This document shows, in pieces, positions 19,984 through 28,756 of a stretch of 64,000 bases of DNA. Origin of the DNA: an uncultured Cohaesibacter sp. GTDB taxonomy: Bacteria; Pseudomonadota; Alphaproteobacteria; Rhizobiales; Cohaesibacteraceae. The notes under the pieces are model-generated. The model was not told the origin of the DNA. It did not search any database and was given only the letters and a program-made list of their open reading frames with translations. Numbering within the stretch: position 1 is the stretch's first letter; every line of letters starts with the position of its first letter. The stretch is from positions 2,557,303 through 2,621,302 of the forward strand of contig NZ_OY761553.1 of assembly GCF_963664735.1 (NCBI RefSeq). Reading direction: 5' to 3'. The position numbers and the translations under genes are program-made.

Positions 19984-20258
19984 GCCAATTAACAGTTACA
20001 TGAGGATAAATGAAGAAATACGTTGTCAAGCGTTTTTTGTACAACAATTGATTCGAATAGTTGGGGAAAAGGGTTAAATTGGCCCCCAGTCCAGTTGCAG
20101 GTGAGTCCGTGCATATAGTAGTTTACAATTTATTAACGAATAACAATCGTGCGGCAAAATTCAAATTCACTTAAGAAGGTCAAACCTTTGGTTGTATCAA
20201 CACAACCAAATGCGGCATTTGGTTTGTCTTCTCTAACAGTCTAGACGGAGGCTCTTAT

Positions 20259-20780
20259 ATGTCTTGGACTGACGAACGCGTAGAACTATTAAAAAAACTG
20301 TGGGCCGAAGGCCTAAGTGCAAGTCAGGTAGCAGCGGAACTTGGCGGCGTAACACGAAATGCGGTCATCGGTAAGGTGCACAGACTCGGGCTTTCCGGTC
20401 GCGCCAAAACGACACCAACAGCACCGCGGGCCCGTCGGCCTCGCACGCAAACCCCTCGCCCGGCACGGCCGAGCAGCGGCAATGCGACACAGACCGTCGG
20501 AGCAACTGCGTTGAAAGTTGATGCGCAGCCACAGACAACGCCACAACCCAAAGCAGAAAAGGCGCCTGAGGTTGATCCTGTTGTTGTGCCAATTTCCAAA
20601 CGCGCTTCCATTCTGACGCTGACGGAAAACACATGCAAATGGCCTATCGGTGATCCAGGTGACTCCGATTTCCATTTTTGCGGGCATAAATCTGAATCCG
20701 GCTCGCCTTACTGCAAATATCACTCAGAGATTGCCTATAACACCGGCGCAGATCGTCGCCGTTCCAAACGGGCAAGCTAA
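20259..20780 (+). CDS. gcrA: GcrA cell cycle regulator
   Basis: An alphaproteobacterial transcription factor that binds sigma-70 RNA polymerase and promoters carrying CcrM-methylated GANTC sites. The 173-residue protein begins MSWTDERVELLKKLW and continues with the helix-turn-helix SASQVAAELGG-VTRNAVIGKVHRLGLSGR, the family signature. A Pro/Thr/Arg-rich linker follows (about residues 48-115). The C-terminal sigma-binding domain carries CKWPIGDPGDSDFHFCG and CKYHS. ACGGAGG lies 8-14 bp upstream of the ATG. It stands alone, divergent from argD, with its own terminator. Confidence 0.96.
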   Translation: MSWTDERVELLKKLWAEGLSASQVAAELGGVTRNAVIGKVHRLGLSGRAKTTPTAPRARRPRTQTPRPARPSSGNATQTVGATALKVDAQPQTTPQPKAEKAPEVDPVVVPISKRASILTLTENTCKWPIGDPGDSDFHFCGHKSESGSPYCKYHSEIAYNTGADRRRSKRAS

Positions 20781-20806
20781 CCGAACGCAATAGCCGTTTC
20801 AATTTT

Positions 20807-20840
20807 GAAAAAGCCGTCCTGTTTTCAGGGCGGCTTTTTC
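20807..20840 (+). terminator. Terminator of gcrA (symmetrical)
   Basis: AAAAAGCCGTCCTG and CAGGGCGGCTTTTT form a long hairpin with a TTTT loop, 26 bp after the gcrA stop. The A and T flanks make it usable from both strands. Confidence 0.75.
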
Positions 20841-21199
20841 ATGAAGCCGTCACACAGTCTCCTCCATCTTTACGAGCAACGTGCCGCAGCAAGTCTACCC
20901 CCCCCTGTTGGACGCTCCCTTGATCGGCTTCGGCCTACCTTCCCTCGTGCACGGCCCGATAATGGCCGATCTTGAGACATCCTTGCGCTTAACCGCGATC
21001 TTCAGGTCACAGATGTTTGGTCTTGAAGCGGACTGCAAATAACCCCATATTGTTATCAGGTCTTATGCTCAAATTGAGGTTTGACCTGTCGGTGTGGCGA
21101 GAAGCCTGCCGTTGTTCTGTCTTTTGGGGTGTCTTGTTGCCTTCTAGAAGCAGAGTTATCGCCGTAGAGCGGCTTGGCACTGAAGTTACCTGCGGGCAC
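20841..21199. other. Intergenic region between gcrA and hsp20
   Basis: No protein gene is evident. An inverted repeat, GATCGGC near 20921 against GGCCGATC near 20962, could fold into a structured RNA. On the minus strand a transcript from here would end at the symmetrical gcrA terminator. The hsp20 promoter should lie in the right half, but I could not assign boxes. Confidence 0.35.
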
Positions 21200-21276
21200 T
21201 CTACATTTTTGAGGGATTGATTGGCTATTACGATCACCCTTTCTGCGCGTCGCTTAAAAAGAAGGACCGCCCAATG
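21200..21276 (+). promoter_or_regulatory. Probable ROSE-type RNA thermometer in the hsp20 leader
   Basis: Just before the hsp20 ATG, UCGCUU (about 21249-21255) can pair with the Shine-Dalgarno AAGGA (21262-21266) across an AAAAAG loop if one G is bulged. This is the conserved U(U/C)GCU arrangement of ROSE elements that control small heat-shock genes in rhizobia. A second stem upstream (AGGG with CCCT, TGAT with ATCA, about 21210-21240) fits the multi-hairpin layout. Folding was done by eye. Confidence 0.55.
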
Positions 21277-21726
21277 TCTCGAATGTCTGCATTTTCCAGC
21301 CCTTTTCTGCTTGGCTTTGATGAGGTCGAGCGCGTACTCGATCGCGTTGCCAAAGGCGCCAACGAGGGCTATCCTCCGTATAATATAGAGAGACTGGATC
21401 CAACCGAGAGCAAATTGCTTGAGGGGAACGGAGGCGGAGGTGATGTACTACGCATTACCCTTGCCGTGGCAGGGTTCACCCGCGAACAGCTTGATGTGAC
21501 ACTGGAAGAAAGCCAGCTTGTCATTCGCGGTCGCCAGGTGGATGACCAAACCCGCCAGTATCTCCATCGTGGTATCGCCGCCCGACAGTTTCAGCGCTCA
21601 TTCGTGCTGGCTGAAGGCATAGAAATTCTCGGTGCCGAACTGAAAGATGGCTTGTTGTCCATCGATCTGGCTCGACCCGAGCCGGAGAAAGTAGTCCGCA
21701 AGATTGCTATCGACGTAAAAGAATAA
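21274..21726 (+). CDS. Small heat shock protein, Hsp20/IbpA family
   Basis: An ATP-independent holdase that binds unfolding proteins. The ATG at 21274 has AAGAAGGA 7 bp upstream and gives 150 residues, the usual size for IbpA-like proteins. The start MSRMSAFSSPFLLGFDEVERVLDR is typical of rhizobial Hsp20. The alpha-crystallin domain spans about residues 30-145 with LRITLAVAGF, QLVIRGRQ, GIAARQFQRSF and GLLSIDL. Upstream lies a probable ROSE thermometer; downstream is the DUF1150 gene, a common pairing in Rhizobiales. Confidence 0.93.
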   Translation: MSRMSAFSSPFLLGFDEVERVLDRVAKGANEGYPPYNIERLDPTESKLLEGNGGGGDVLRITLAVAGFTREQLDVTLEESQLVIRGRQVDDQTRQYLHRGIAARQFQRSFVLAEGIEILGAELKDGLLSIDLARPEPEKVVRKIAIDVKE

Positions 21727-21792
21727 TTGGTGTTCCACCAGGCCGGCTTCACTGCCAATCCTCCCAGATGACGGGCGGTTTATCGGCCAAAC

Positions 21793-22068
21793 ATGAAAGC
21801 AGATGCCATGAATGAAGAAGAAATGTACGATGATGAAATGGATGACGGCATGGAAACCATCATGCTGGAACGTCGTATGGCCTATGTGCGTCAGGTGAGC
21901 ATGGAAGAAGTGATGGATTTATTCCCGGAAGCACCGGACATTCCTCATGCGCAGCAGCTTTGGGCTCTGCTGGACGTTCAGGGGCAGCCGATTGCTCTGG
22001 CTGGTTCCGAATCCGCAGTCAAGCTCAGCGCTATGCGCCACGACATTGAAACCGTAAGCGTGCACTAA
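21793..22068 (+). CDS. DUF1150 family protein
   Basis: A 91-residue acidic protein of unknown function, conserved in alphaproteobacteria next to Hsp20 genes. The N-terminus is rich in Met, Asp and Glu (two in-frame ATGs at 21793 and 21808). The family core RMAYVRQVSMEEV, then LWALLDVQGQPIALAGS, is well conserved. It starts 66 bp after hsp20 and shares its terminator, so the two are probably co-transcribed and heat induced. Confidence 0.85.
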   Translation: MKADAMNEEEMYDDEMDDGMETIMLERRMAYVRQVSMEEVMDLFPEAPDIPHAQQLWALLDVQGQPIALAGSESAVKLSAMRHDIETVSVH

Positions 22069-22109
22069 GCCTCTTACGCCTGTTGGCTTATGAAGCCAGA
22101 CCCAAACAG

Positions 22110-22146
22110 CGGCCTGATGCCATCAGGCCGATCTCTTTTCTTTCCC
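22110..22146 (+). terminator. Terminator of the hsp20-DUF1150 operon
   Basis: CGGCCTGA (22110-22117) pairs with TCAGGCCG (22123-22130) around TGCCA, followed by the pyrimidine-rich ATCTCTTTTCTTT. Confidence 0.7.
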
Positions 22147-22172
22147 CTGCCATCCCCCTCCTTACAGTCAGT

Positions 22173-23516
22173 TTATCCCAAAAGCATTCCAAGGCTTCCT
22201 GTCACAGCAAGGCATTTGATAATGGACCATTGCCGAAAATGCAGCAGATAGGCTGCAAGCACGGCCAAGGCGACTGGCAAAATAGCAAAGCTGCTCCAAA
22301 CTGGCTCATAATAGTTGAGCCAGCCAAGCTGCTGTTTGTTCACCGTGCCAAACAGGACATGTAGCCCGAACCAGACCGACAGGTTCAGAATTACACCAAC
22401 CACCGCAGCCGTTATGGCTCGCAAGCCTTCTCGCAGGCGTGGCCGCTCGCCGATCCATTCGATATAGGGAGCACCCGCAAATACCCAGAGAAAACATGGG
22501 GCAAAAGTCGCCCAAAGCGTGACAGTTGCTCCGGCCAGACCCAGCCACAGGTTTATGCCCCCGTCAGCTCTGGCTGCTGCCAAAAAGCCGACGAATTCTG
22601 TGACCAAAATCAGGGGGCCGGGAGTGGTTTCGGCCAGCCCAAGCCCGTCAAGCATTTCCCTTGCGCTCAGCCAGCCATGCTGCACAACAGCATCCTGCGC
22701 CATATAGGCCAAGACTGCATAAGCTCCACCGAATGTGACCGTTGCAAGTTTGGAGAAAAACCAGCCGATTGTGCTGAAAATCTCTCCTTGCAATCCAAAA
22801 TCAAGCACGGCTAGAGGCCCGAGCCAAATGATCAGCCAGAGAATCACCGTTCGAAGCGTGGCAAGAGGAGAGAGCGCGCCAACTTCATTTGGCACATTTG
22901 AGCCATTTCCGGTTGCTGAAGTAGATTTCTTATCTTCAGGCTTCCATTCGCCAGATTGCCATGCGCCATAAAGGCCAGCGCATAGAATGATCAATGGAAA
23001 AGGCGCTTCGAAAAAGAAGATCGCAACGAATGCGCAAGCGGCAATGACCCAGTGGGCCACGCCATCCAAGGCTTTACGACTGACCCGCAAGAGCGCCTCG
23101 ACAACAATGATCAACACCGCCGCCTTGACGCCAACGAACAGGGATGCTGCCAGAGGAGCCTGGCCGAAAAACGCATATAATCCAGCCAGCACCAATATGA
23201 CCAAGGCACCGGGAAGCACAAATGCCAATCCGGCAAGCAATCCACCAAGGACGCCGTGTAGCCGCCAACCGGCATATGTTGCCAGCTGCATGGCTTCGGG
23301 CCCCGGCAACATCATGCAAAAAGACAGGGCGTTAAGAAATTGCCGCTCTGAGAGCCAGCCTTTGTCATCGACAATCAACCGATGCATAAGAGCGATCTGG
23401 GCTGCCGGTCCGCCGAAAGAAAGAATGCCTATCCGCCACCAAAGAACAGCGGCCTCCTGCAAGGAGGGCGTTTGCGGCTTACCGGTTCGCTGCTGCTCCA
23501 TGTTGCTTTGTCCCAT
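22173..23516 (-). CDS. chrA: Chromate transporter (ChrA, long two-domain form)
   Basis: A 447-residue inner-membrane protein of the CHR superfamily; characterised members export chromate. Two homologous halves are visible. The first opens with WWRIGILSFGGPAAQIALMH and contains LPGPEAMQLATYAGW. The second, starting near residue 225, has the parallel FSKLATVTFGGAYAVLAYM and ETTPGPLILVTEFVGF. About ten to twelve membrane segments are present and a hydrophilic loop separates the halves. Many chromosomal CHR proteins have no demonstrated chromate role, so the name reflects family rather than proven substrate. Convergent with the DUF1150 gene. Confidence 0.9.
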   Translation of the reverse strand: MGQSNMEQQRTGKPQTPSLQEAAVLWWRIGILSFGGPAAQIALMHRLIVDDKGWLSERQFLNALSFCMMLPGPEAMQLATYAGWRLHGVLGGLLAGLAFVLPGALVILVLAGLYAFFGQAPLAASLFVGVKAAVLIIVVEALLRVSRKALDGVAHWVIAACAFVAIFFFEAPFPLIILCAGLYGAWQSGEWKPEDKKSTSATGNGSNVPNEVGALSPLATLRTVILWLIIWLGPLAVLDFGLQGEIFSTIGWFFSKLATVTFGGAYAVLAYMAQDAVVQHGWLSAREMLDGLGLAETTPGPLILVTEFVGFLAAARADGGINLWLGLAGATVTLWATFAPCFLWVFAGAPYIEWIGERPRLREGLRAITAAVVGVILNLSVWFGLHVLFGTVNKQQLGWLNYYEPVWSSFAILPVALAVLAAYLLHFRQWSIIKCLAVTGSLGMLLG

Positions 23517-23672
23517 ATTTCTCTACCCCATTGGCTCTTGCAGAGGCAGCATAACCGAGCCTAAATGCGCGGTCACACGGCCTCTGAAGACAGCCTTATT
23601 GCTTGGCAATTTTGACAGAGGAATAACAAAGACTAAAAAAGATTTGGATTGGCAGATTGTTATCCAATGCTG

Positions 23673-24137
23673 TCAGGCAGCATCAGATTCTGGCAAATGG
23701 CAAAGAACGGCGCGGATAGCGTCCGCATCCGTTGCTGCACGCAGCTTGTTGAGCGTGTCTTCATTGCGCAGAACACGTGCGATACGAGCCAAGGCCTTGA
23801 GATGGTCTGCGCCGGACCCTTCCGGAGCAAGAAGCAGAAAGACAATATCAACGGGCTGATCATCCATGGCATCAAAATTGACAGGCTTGTCGAGTAGAGC
23901 GAAAATACCATGTATTTTGTCCAACTCGGCGAGTTTTCCGTGAGGAATGGCAACGCCTTGCCCGACACCGGTAGAGCCCAGTCGTTCCCGCTGAACCAGC
24001 TTTTCGAAGATTTGAGTTTGCGGCAACCCCGTCAGCCTGGCGGCGCGCTCCGACAACTCCTGAATCACCTGTTTTTTACTTGTCGCCTTAAGCAGCGGTA
24101 CGATCGCTTCAGGAGCGAGTAGATCGTTCAGTTCCAT
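23673..24137 (-). CDS. ptsN: PTS IIA-like nitrogen-regulatory protein PtsN (EIIA-Ntr)
   Basis: The terminal phosphate acceptor of the nitrogen phosphotransfer system, which signals to potassium transport and stress systems rather than moving sugar. The 154-residue protein carries the phosphorylated histidine in VAIPHGKL (His66). The EIIA core LLLAPEGSGADHLKALARIARVL is clear. It closes the block rnd-lptC-lptA-lptB-rpoN-hpf-ptsN, whose order is widely conserved in proteobacteria. Confidence 0.94.
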   Translation of the reverse strand: MELNDLLAPEAIVPLLKATSKKQVIQELSERAARLTGLPQTQIFEKLVQRERLGSTGVGQGVAIPHGKLAELDKIHGIFALLDKPVNFDAMDDQPVDIVFLLLAPEGSGADHLKALARIARVLRNEDTLNKLRAATDADAIRAVLCHLPESDAA

Positions 24138-24211
24138 GAAACTCTCATGTGTCAGATATCAAGCTTTAGGTCCAATAAAGCAGGATACCCGGGTTTCTTG
24201 AAATGATCAAA

Positions 24212-24237
24212 GCCTTCAGGTGGTCGAACCTGAAGGC
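24212..24237 (-). terminator. Possible terminator between hpf and ptsN
   Basis: GCCTTCAGGT and ACCTGAAGGC form a perfect 10-bp stem with a GGTCGA loop. On the minus strand the stem is followed by TTTGATCATTT, a poor T tract, so it may attenuate rather than stop transcription into ptsN. Confidence 0.4.
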
Positions 24238-24388
24238 CACTTGATCTTGAGCGAACACCAACGGCTTATGCCAAGTTGGCTAAAGCGCACCCCGATCAAA
24301 TGACTGATCTGCTTTATGAGGCGCGCTCAAGTTCATCTTTTCGGCCATTTCTGGCCATGGTTGGATTTAACCGTATTTAAGACCGAAC

Positions 24389-24967
24389 CTATTTTTCAGT
24401 CAAGGACGGGCTAATCCAGCCAACATGTCCATCTTTGCGTTTATAAACCACGTTGATAGCATCATCTCCGGCATTACGGAAGACCACAACCGGTTCTTCC
24501 GTCAAATCCAGCGCGACAACTGCATCGCCCACCGTCATCGTCCGAATAGGCTTGGTGGTGCTTTCAGCAATAACGACCGGAGTAAAATCTTCCGGCACTT
24601 CTTCCTGATATGCGGGATTCTGCAGCACACCGTATGCAACTTCAACACCTTCAGGGCTTTCGTGATAGTCGTTTCGGTGACTTTTCAGGCGTCTTTTATA
24701 ACGGCGCAATCTCTTGTCGATATGCTCTACAGCGTTGTCAAAACTCTTTTGAGCGTCAGCGTCAGAGCCGCTTGCCTGCATCACCATCCCGGTATCGAGA
24801 TGAATCACAAGGTCACTTTTAAAGCCGATGCCTTCCTTTTCCAGAGTCATCTGTCCGCCGAAACCACCGTCGAAATATTTCTCAACAGCTTCAGCAACTC
24901 TATCCTCTGCATAGGCGCGAAGTGAATCGCCAACATCAACTTGTTTGCCTGATACTCGAAGCGTCAT
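24389..24967 (-). CDS. hpf: Ribosome hibernation promoting factor, long form
   Basis: Binds the 30S subunit and drives formation of inactive 100S ribosomes in stationary phase. The ATG at 24967 (MTLRVSGKQVDVGDSLRAYA) has AGGGGG upstream and gives 192 residues. The N-terminal S30AE domain covers about residues 1-100; a linker follows; and the C-terminal dimerisation domain (about 130-188) includes MTVGDAVVALDL and FRNAGDDAINVVYKRKDG. The two-domain layout is the long HPF that dimerises ribosomes alone. It lies between rpoN and ptsN, as in other Rhizobiales. Confidence 0.94.
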   Translation of the reverse strand: MTLRVSGKQVDVGDSLRAYAEDRVAEAVEKYFDGGFGGQMTLEKEGIGFKSDLVIHLDTGMVMQASGSDADAQKSFDNAVEHIDKRLRRYKRRLKSHRNDYHESPEGVEVAYGVLQNPAYQEEVPEDFTPVVIAESTTKPIRTMTVGDAVVALDLTEEPVVVFRNAGDDAINVVYKRKDGHVGWISPSLTEK

Positions 24968-25637
24968 GGAACCCCCTATCAATTATGGGCCTACAGAATG
25001 ACCGACAAAAGTCTTTCTTATTTAGAGCGCTCGCAAATCGGGCCTGAAACAGGGGCCGGAATTTGCGGGCAGCATCAACATAATGAAAGCCCGGTCGGCC
25101 ATACGCATAGAGATTCTCCATGGACCGCATCGACGCATGTACGGGCCGCGCACAGATAGGCGGTCCGATTCCAAATGTCAATGTTATGGGAAAGTCTCTT
25201 ATGCATACCTATAGTCTGCCAAAATTCGCGGTGTTTGACCAGCAAACTTGACGGTCTTGCGAAGGAAACACGCATCTTTACGTATTTATCCACTGACTAT
25301 CGATTTATGAAATTAACAAAAAGATACCGCTCGATCGAATTAATAAAATTTCCCAATTCCACATTAACGCAACATAATATTACACACAAATTTGAGGAGT
25401 TCAAATCTCTCGCGGATAAGGGAATGTGATCCAGCCTCTTCAAGCACGCCCATATCTGATGCAAGGAACATGCCTGCAACCGACTTATCCGAGCCTTTTA
25501 TTCCTCAGGTTATACCCGCAAATTTTGAGAAAATGGTAGCAAGGATGCCCGAGCTTGGTGGAGGGCGCTGACCTGCGTCTCGCTGACATACAAAACGGAA
25601 GAGCAACAGAAAAGAGCCCCAAGACACTCTGCATGAT
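24968..25637. other. Intergenic region between rpoN and hpf
   Basis: About 670 bp, AT-rich in its centre (25270-25430). Only short unconvincing ORFs are present on either strand and no hairpin with a T tract was found. It probably contains the hpf promoter and the 3' region of the rpoN transcript. I see nothing else in it. Confidence 0.4.
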
Positions 25638-27230
25638 TTAGCCCAAAGCCGCCTTCTTTTCGCGCCGCCGCTGCACGGATGACGGAATATGCATCGCTTC
25701 ACGATATTTTGCTACGGTGCGCCGGGCGATATCGATACCAGAATCGCGAAGAAGTTTGACGAGCGCATCGTCAGACAAAATGCTATCTGCGGCTTCTTCA
25801 TCAATTGCATGGCGGATGCGATGTTTGACCGCTTCGGCCGAGTGGCTATCACCTCCCGATGTAGCCGCGATGGCAGAGGTGAAGAAATATTTCATTTCGA
25901 AGGTGCCACGATTCGTGGCGATATATTTGTTCGACGTTACCCGGCTAACCGTACTCTCGTGCATCTGAATCGCATCGGCAATGGTGCGCAGATTAAGAGG
26001 CTTGAGGTGAGTAACACCGTAGGCGAAGAAAGCATCCTGCTGTTTGACAATCTCGGTTGCCACCTTGAGTATGGTCTGGGCACGTTGATCCAGACTCTTG
26101 ACGAGCCAGTTGGCGCTTTGCAGGCAATCAACGAGAAATTCCTTTTCCTTCTTGCCAGAAGCAGATTCGTTGATTTGCGCATAATAGGTCCGGTTGACCA
26201 AAACCCGGGGCAACGTTTCACTATTGAGCTCAAGTCGCCAGCCACCATCCGACGCTTGGCGGACAAAGACATCAGGCACAACAGGCTGCACGGTCAAATG
26301 CCCAAAGGCGCTGCCGGGCCTCGGATTAAGCGCTCTGATTTCTGCAATCATCTCTGAGAGATCATCATCATCAACAGCACATAGCTTACGCAGTGCGTTG
26401 AAATCGCGCTTGGCCAAAAGCTCAAGATTGTCCAACAAAACCGCTATCGCCGGATCGTAATGATTGCGGTCTTTTAGCTGCAGCGCAAGACATTCTGACA
26501 AGGAGCGCGCAAACACACCAGATGGCTCGAATGTCTGCAAGACTTCCAATATTTCGGCAATTTCAGCTTCTTGGACACCGAGGCGGTTTGCCACCATAGC
26601 CAGATCCGTTTGCAGATAGCCGAATTCATCGAGTTCATTGATCAGAAATTGCCCCATGATGCGCTGGCGCTCGTCGGTGATCGCCGTCATCAATTGTTGT
26701 TCAAGATGGTCGGAAAGCGAAATTTCTCCGGCAAGAACGGCTTCCAGATCATAGTCAGGATTTGCGCCACCGTCCCGCATTGGTGCGGACATCCATGGGT
26801 CATTCAGGCTCGGGCCAGCCTGCTCCTGGGGGCCATTGTCGTCTGGAAACACATTGTCGAGGCGCGCATCAAGATCGTTAGAGATGGCATCCATCTGCTC
26901 GGGGCGCTCATCGGAGAACTGGTCTGACAGATCAGGCCCCTGTGGAGTATCGTCGCTCCCGGAGTCAGATCCAGAAGCCTCGGCCTCACCGCTAAAGTCC
27001 TCAGCGCGGTTCGATCCCTCTTCGTTGCTTCGCTCATCCATGGACGAAGATGAATCGTTCGAATAGTCATCGGTGACAGCTTCCAGAAGCGGATTGCTCT
27101 CAAGCTCTTGCTGAACATATGCAACTAGATCAAGATTGGACATTTGCAACAACTGGATGGCTTGCATCAGTTGCGGCGTCATTACCAGCGATTGGCTCTG
27201 GCGCATATCCAGTCTGGGAGTCAATGCCAT
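25638..27230 (-). CDS. rpoN: RNA polymerase sigma-54 factor
   Basis: The alternative sigma factor for enhancer-dependent promoters. The ATG at 27230 (MALTPRLDMRQSQSLVMTP) gives 530 residues; a GTG six codons upstream is possible. Region I is Gln/Leu rich (QLMQAIQLLQMSNLDLVAYV). Region II is an acidic, Ser-rich stretch (about 55-130). The core-binding and helix-turn-helix regions follow. The C-terminal RpoN box ARRTVAKYRE is intact. Preceded by lptB on the same strand and followed by hpf and ptsN. Confidence 0.96.
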   Translation of the reverse strand: MALTPRLDMRQSQSLVMTPQLMQAIQLLQMSNLDLVAYVQQELESNPLLEAVTDDYSNDSSSSMDERSNEEGSNRAEDFSGEAEASGSDSGSDDTPQGPDLSDQFSDERPEQMDAISNDLDARLDNVFPDDNGPQEQAGPSLNDPWMSAPMRDGGANPDYDLEAVLAGEISLSDHLEQQLMTAITDERQRIMGQFLINELDEFGYLQTDLAMVANRLGVQEAEIAEILEVLQTFEPSGVFARSLSECLALQLKDRNHYDPAIAVLLDNLELLAKRDFNALRKLCAVDDDDLSEMIAEIRALNPRPGSAFGHLTVQPVVPDVFVRQASDGGWRLELNSETLPRVLVNRTYYAQINESASGKKEKEFLVDCLQSANWLVKSLDQRAQTILKVATEIVKQQDAFFAYGVTHLKPLNLRTIADAIQMHESTVSRVTSNKYIATNRGTFEMKYFFTSAIAATSGGDSHSAEAVKHRIRHAIDEEAADSILSDDALVKLLRDSGIDIARRTVAKYREAMHIPSSVQRRREKKAALG

Positions 27231-27704
27231 ATGAAAGTCTGTCCTCACCTAAGCTAAATCTGCCAATCACTCAATTTGCAGCAGAATTTTCTCTTGCTTT
27301 ACGGTCGCTTGATGCGGGCATGGTTTCTTGAAATCACCCATTCAAAGCGGAACCGAGCTGTAGCATTTTCACACATCGCGCCAGCGATGCTGTCAGAAAG
27401 TCAAGGTCTAATACCAATTAGCTCCCAACCCCCAGTCAAGTTGGTACGAGTCTTGCTTGTTAGATATAGCAGCAATGTGTCCCTTTGCACAAATCAATTT
27501 TACAATCCATGATAATTCAATGTCTTATCAAAAGCTTATCCTCTGGATTGTGTAAAATGCCAACAGACTGCGCAAGTTTGCCTATTTAATGGTTTTATAG
27601 CGGTTAATTATTGGGCAATTTTCCAAAACTTCAAGCACCAATTGCTCAAGCACATCCAAAGACTGTGGCCACGGCACATTGCCTCAAAAGGCTTAACGGG
27701 CGGA
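27231..27704. other. Intergenic region between lptB and rpoN
   Basis: About 470 bp, AT-rich around 27400-27620, with no supported gene. Its length suggests that rpoN has its own promoter here, but no clear boxes or terminator were identified by eye. Confidence 0.4.
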
Positions 27705-28508
27705 TTACATGGAGAAGCTTTCACCCAGATATAGCCTGCGGACATCCGGGTTATCGATGATTTCGCTCGGCGTGCCGTTGGTCAGGACATTACCCGAGTG
27801 AATGATATAAGCCCGATCAATCAGGCTCAGGGTTTCGCGCACATTGTGATCGGTGATCAACACCCCAATGCCCCGCGCGGTCAAATGACGCACCAGCTGC
27901 TGGATGTCGCCAACCGCAATAGGATCCACTCCGGCAAAGGGTTCATCAAGCAGCATGAAGGACGGACGAGACGCCAAGGCGCGCGCGATCTCCAGCCGAC
28001 GTCTTTCACCACCAGAAAGCGCAATGGCCATGGATTTGCGCAGGTGACTGATGGAAAATTCCTCCAACAGCTGATCTAGAAGCTCTCTGCGCTTCTTCCG
28101 CTTTGGCTCGACCAGCTCAAGCACAGCCATGATATTGTCTTCGACATTCAGGCCGCGAAAGATCGACGCTTCCTGAGGCAGATAACCGATACCAAGGCGG
28201 GCACGCCGATACATCGGCAGCTTCGTAATATCAAAACCATCCAGAGTGATCGCCCCTTTGTCCGGACGCACCAAACCGGTAATCATGTAGAAAATGGTTG
28301 TTTTGCCCGCGCCATTCGGCCCTAAAAGGCCAACGGCTTCGCCTCTTTGAACGGCAAGAGAAGCCGAGGACACTACAGTGCGCTTCTTATAGCTTTTGCC
28401 GATGTCGTGCACGACCATCCAACCCATACCATCCTGTTCAAGCGGGTCGAACGGACGGTCCTGGTTTTCTGTCTCTTCGAGACCTGAAGGATGATCGATT
28501 AGTGGCAT
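27705..28508 (-). CDS. lptB: LPS export ABC transporter ATP-binding protein LptB
   Basis: The cytoplasmic ATPase that powers lipopolysaccharide extraction from the inner membrane with LptFG and LptC. The 267-residue product has an N-terminal extension of about 28 residues common in Rhizobiales. It shows Walker A GPNGAGKTT, the Q-loop in GYLPQEASIF, signature LSGGERRR, Walker B FMLLDEPFAGVDP and the H-loop LITDHNV. It follows lptA after about 250 bp. Confidence 0.95.
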   Translation of the reverse strand: MPLIDHPSGLEETENQDRPFDPLEQDGMGWMVVHDIGKSYKKRTVVSSASLAVQRGEAVGLLGPNGAGKTTIFYMITGLVRPDKGAITLDGFDITKLPMYRRARLGIGYLPQEASIFRGLNVEDNIMAVLELVEPKRKKRRELLDQLLEEFSISHLRKSMAIALSGGERRRLEIARALASRPSFMLLDEPFAGVDPIAVGDIQQLVRHLTARGIGVLITDHNVRETLSLIDRAYIIHSGNVLTNGTPSEIIDNPDVRRLYLGESFSM

Positions 28509-28756
28509 AAACAGATTATTACCAGGTTGTGGATCACATAAGCGACCGGATTTGATTACTGAAACTCCAAACCACCGAAGCCCGAGCCGTTTTGCTTTGC
28601 GAGCATTTCTCTTGCGAAAAGCCCCTTAGCAATCCGGTCACAAGCCTGCGTAATTTACTTCATTGGAACAAACGAATGCAAATGAAGCAAGGAAGCCCTT
28701 TGAACTGCTCATAAATGCAATTGAGGTGATTGTCGAGATGCTTTGCCTAATCGAAT

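Larger units (their letters stand above)
19337..20258. other. Long AT-rich divergent region between argD and gcrA
   Basis: About 920 bp without a recognisable protein gene. It holds a minus-strand terminator (about 19549-19571), an AT-rich palindrome TATGTTT-TAAACATA (about 19811-19825), a DnaA-box match TTATGCACA (19975-19983), and two GANTC sites (20050-20054 and 20103-20107). The length suggests complex promoters for gcrA and argD, and perhaps a small RNA on the minus strand. Confidence 0.5.
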
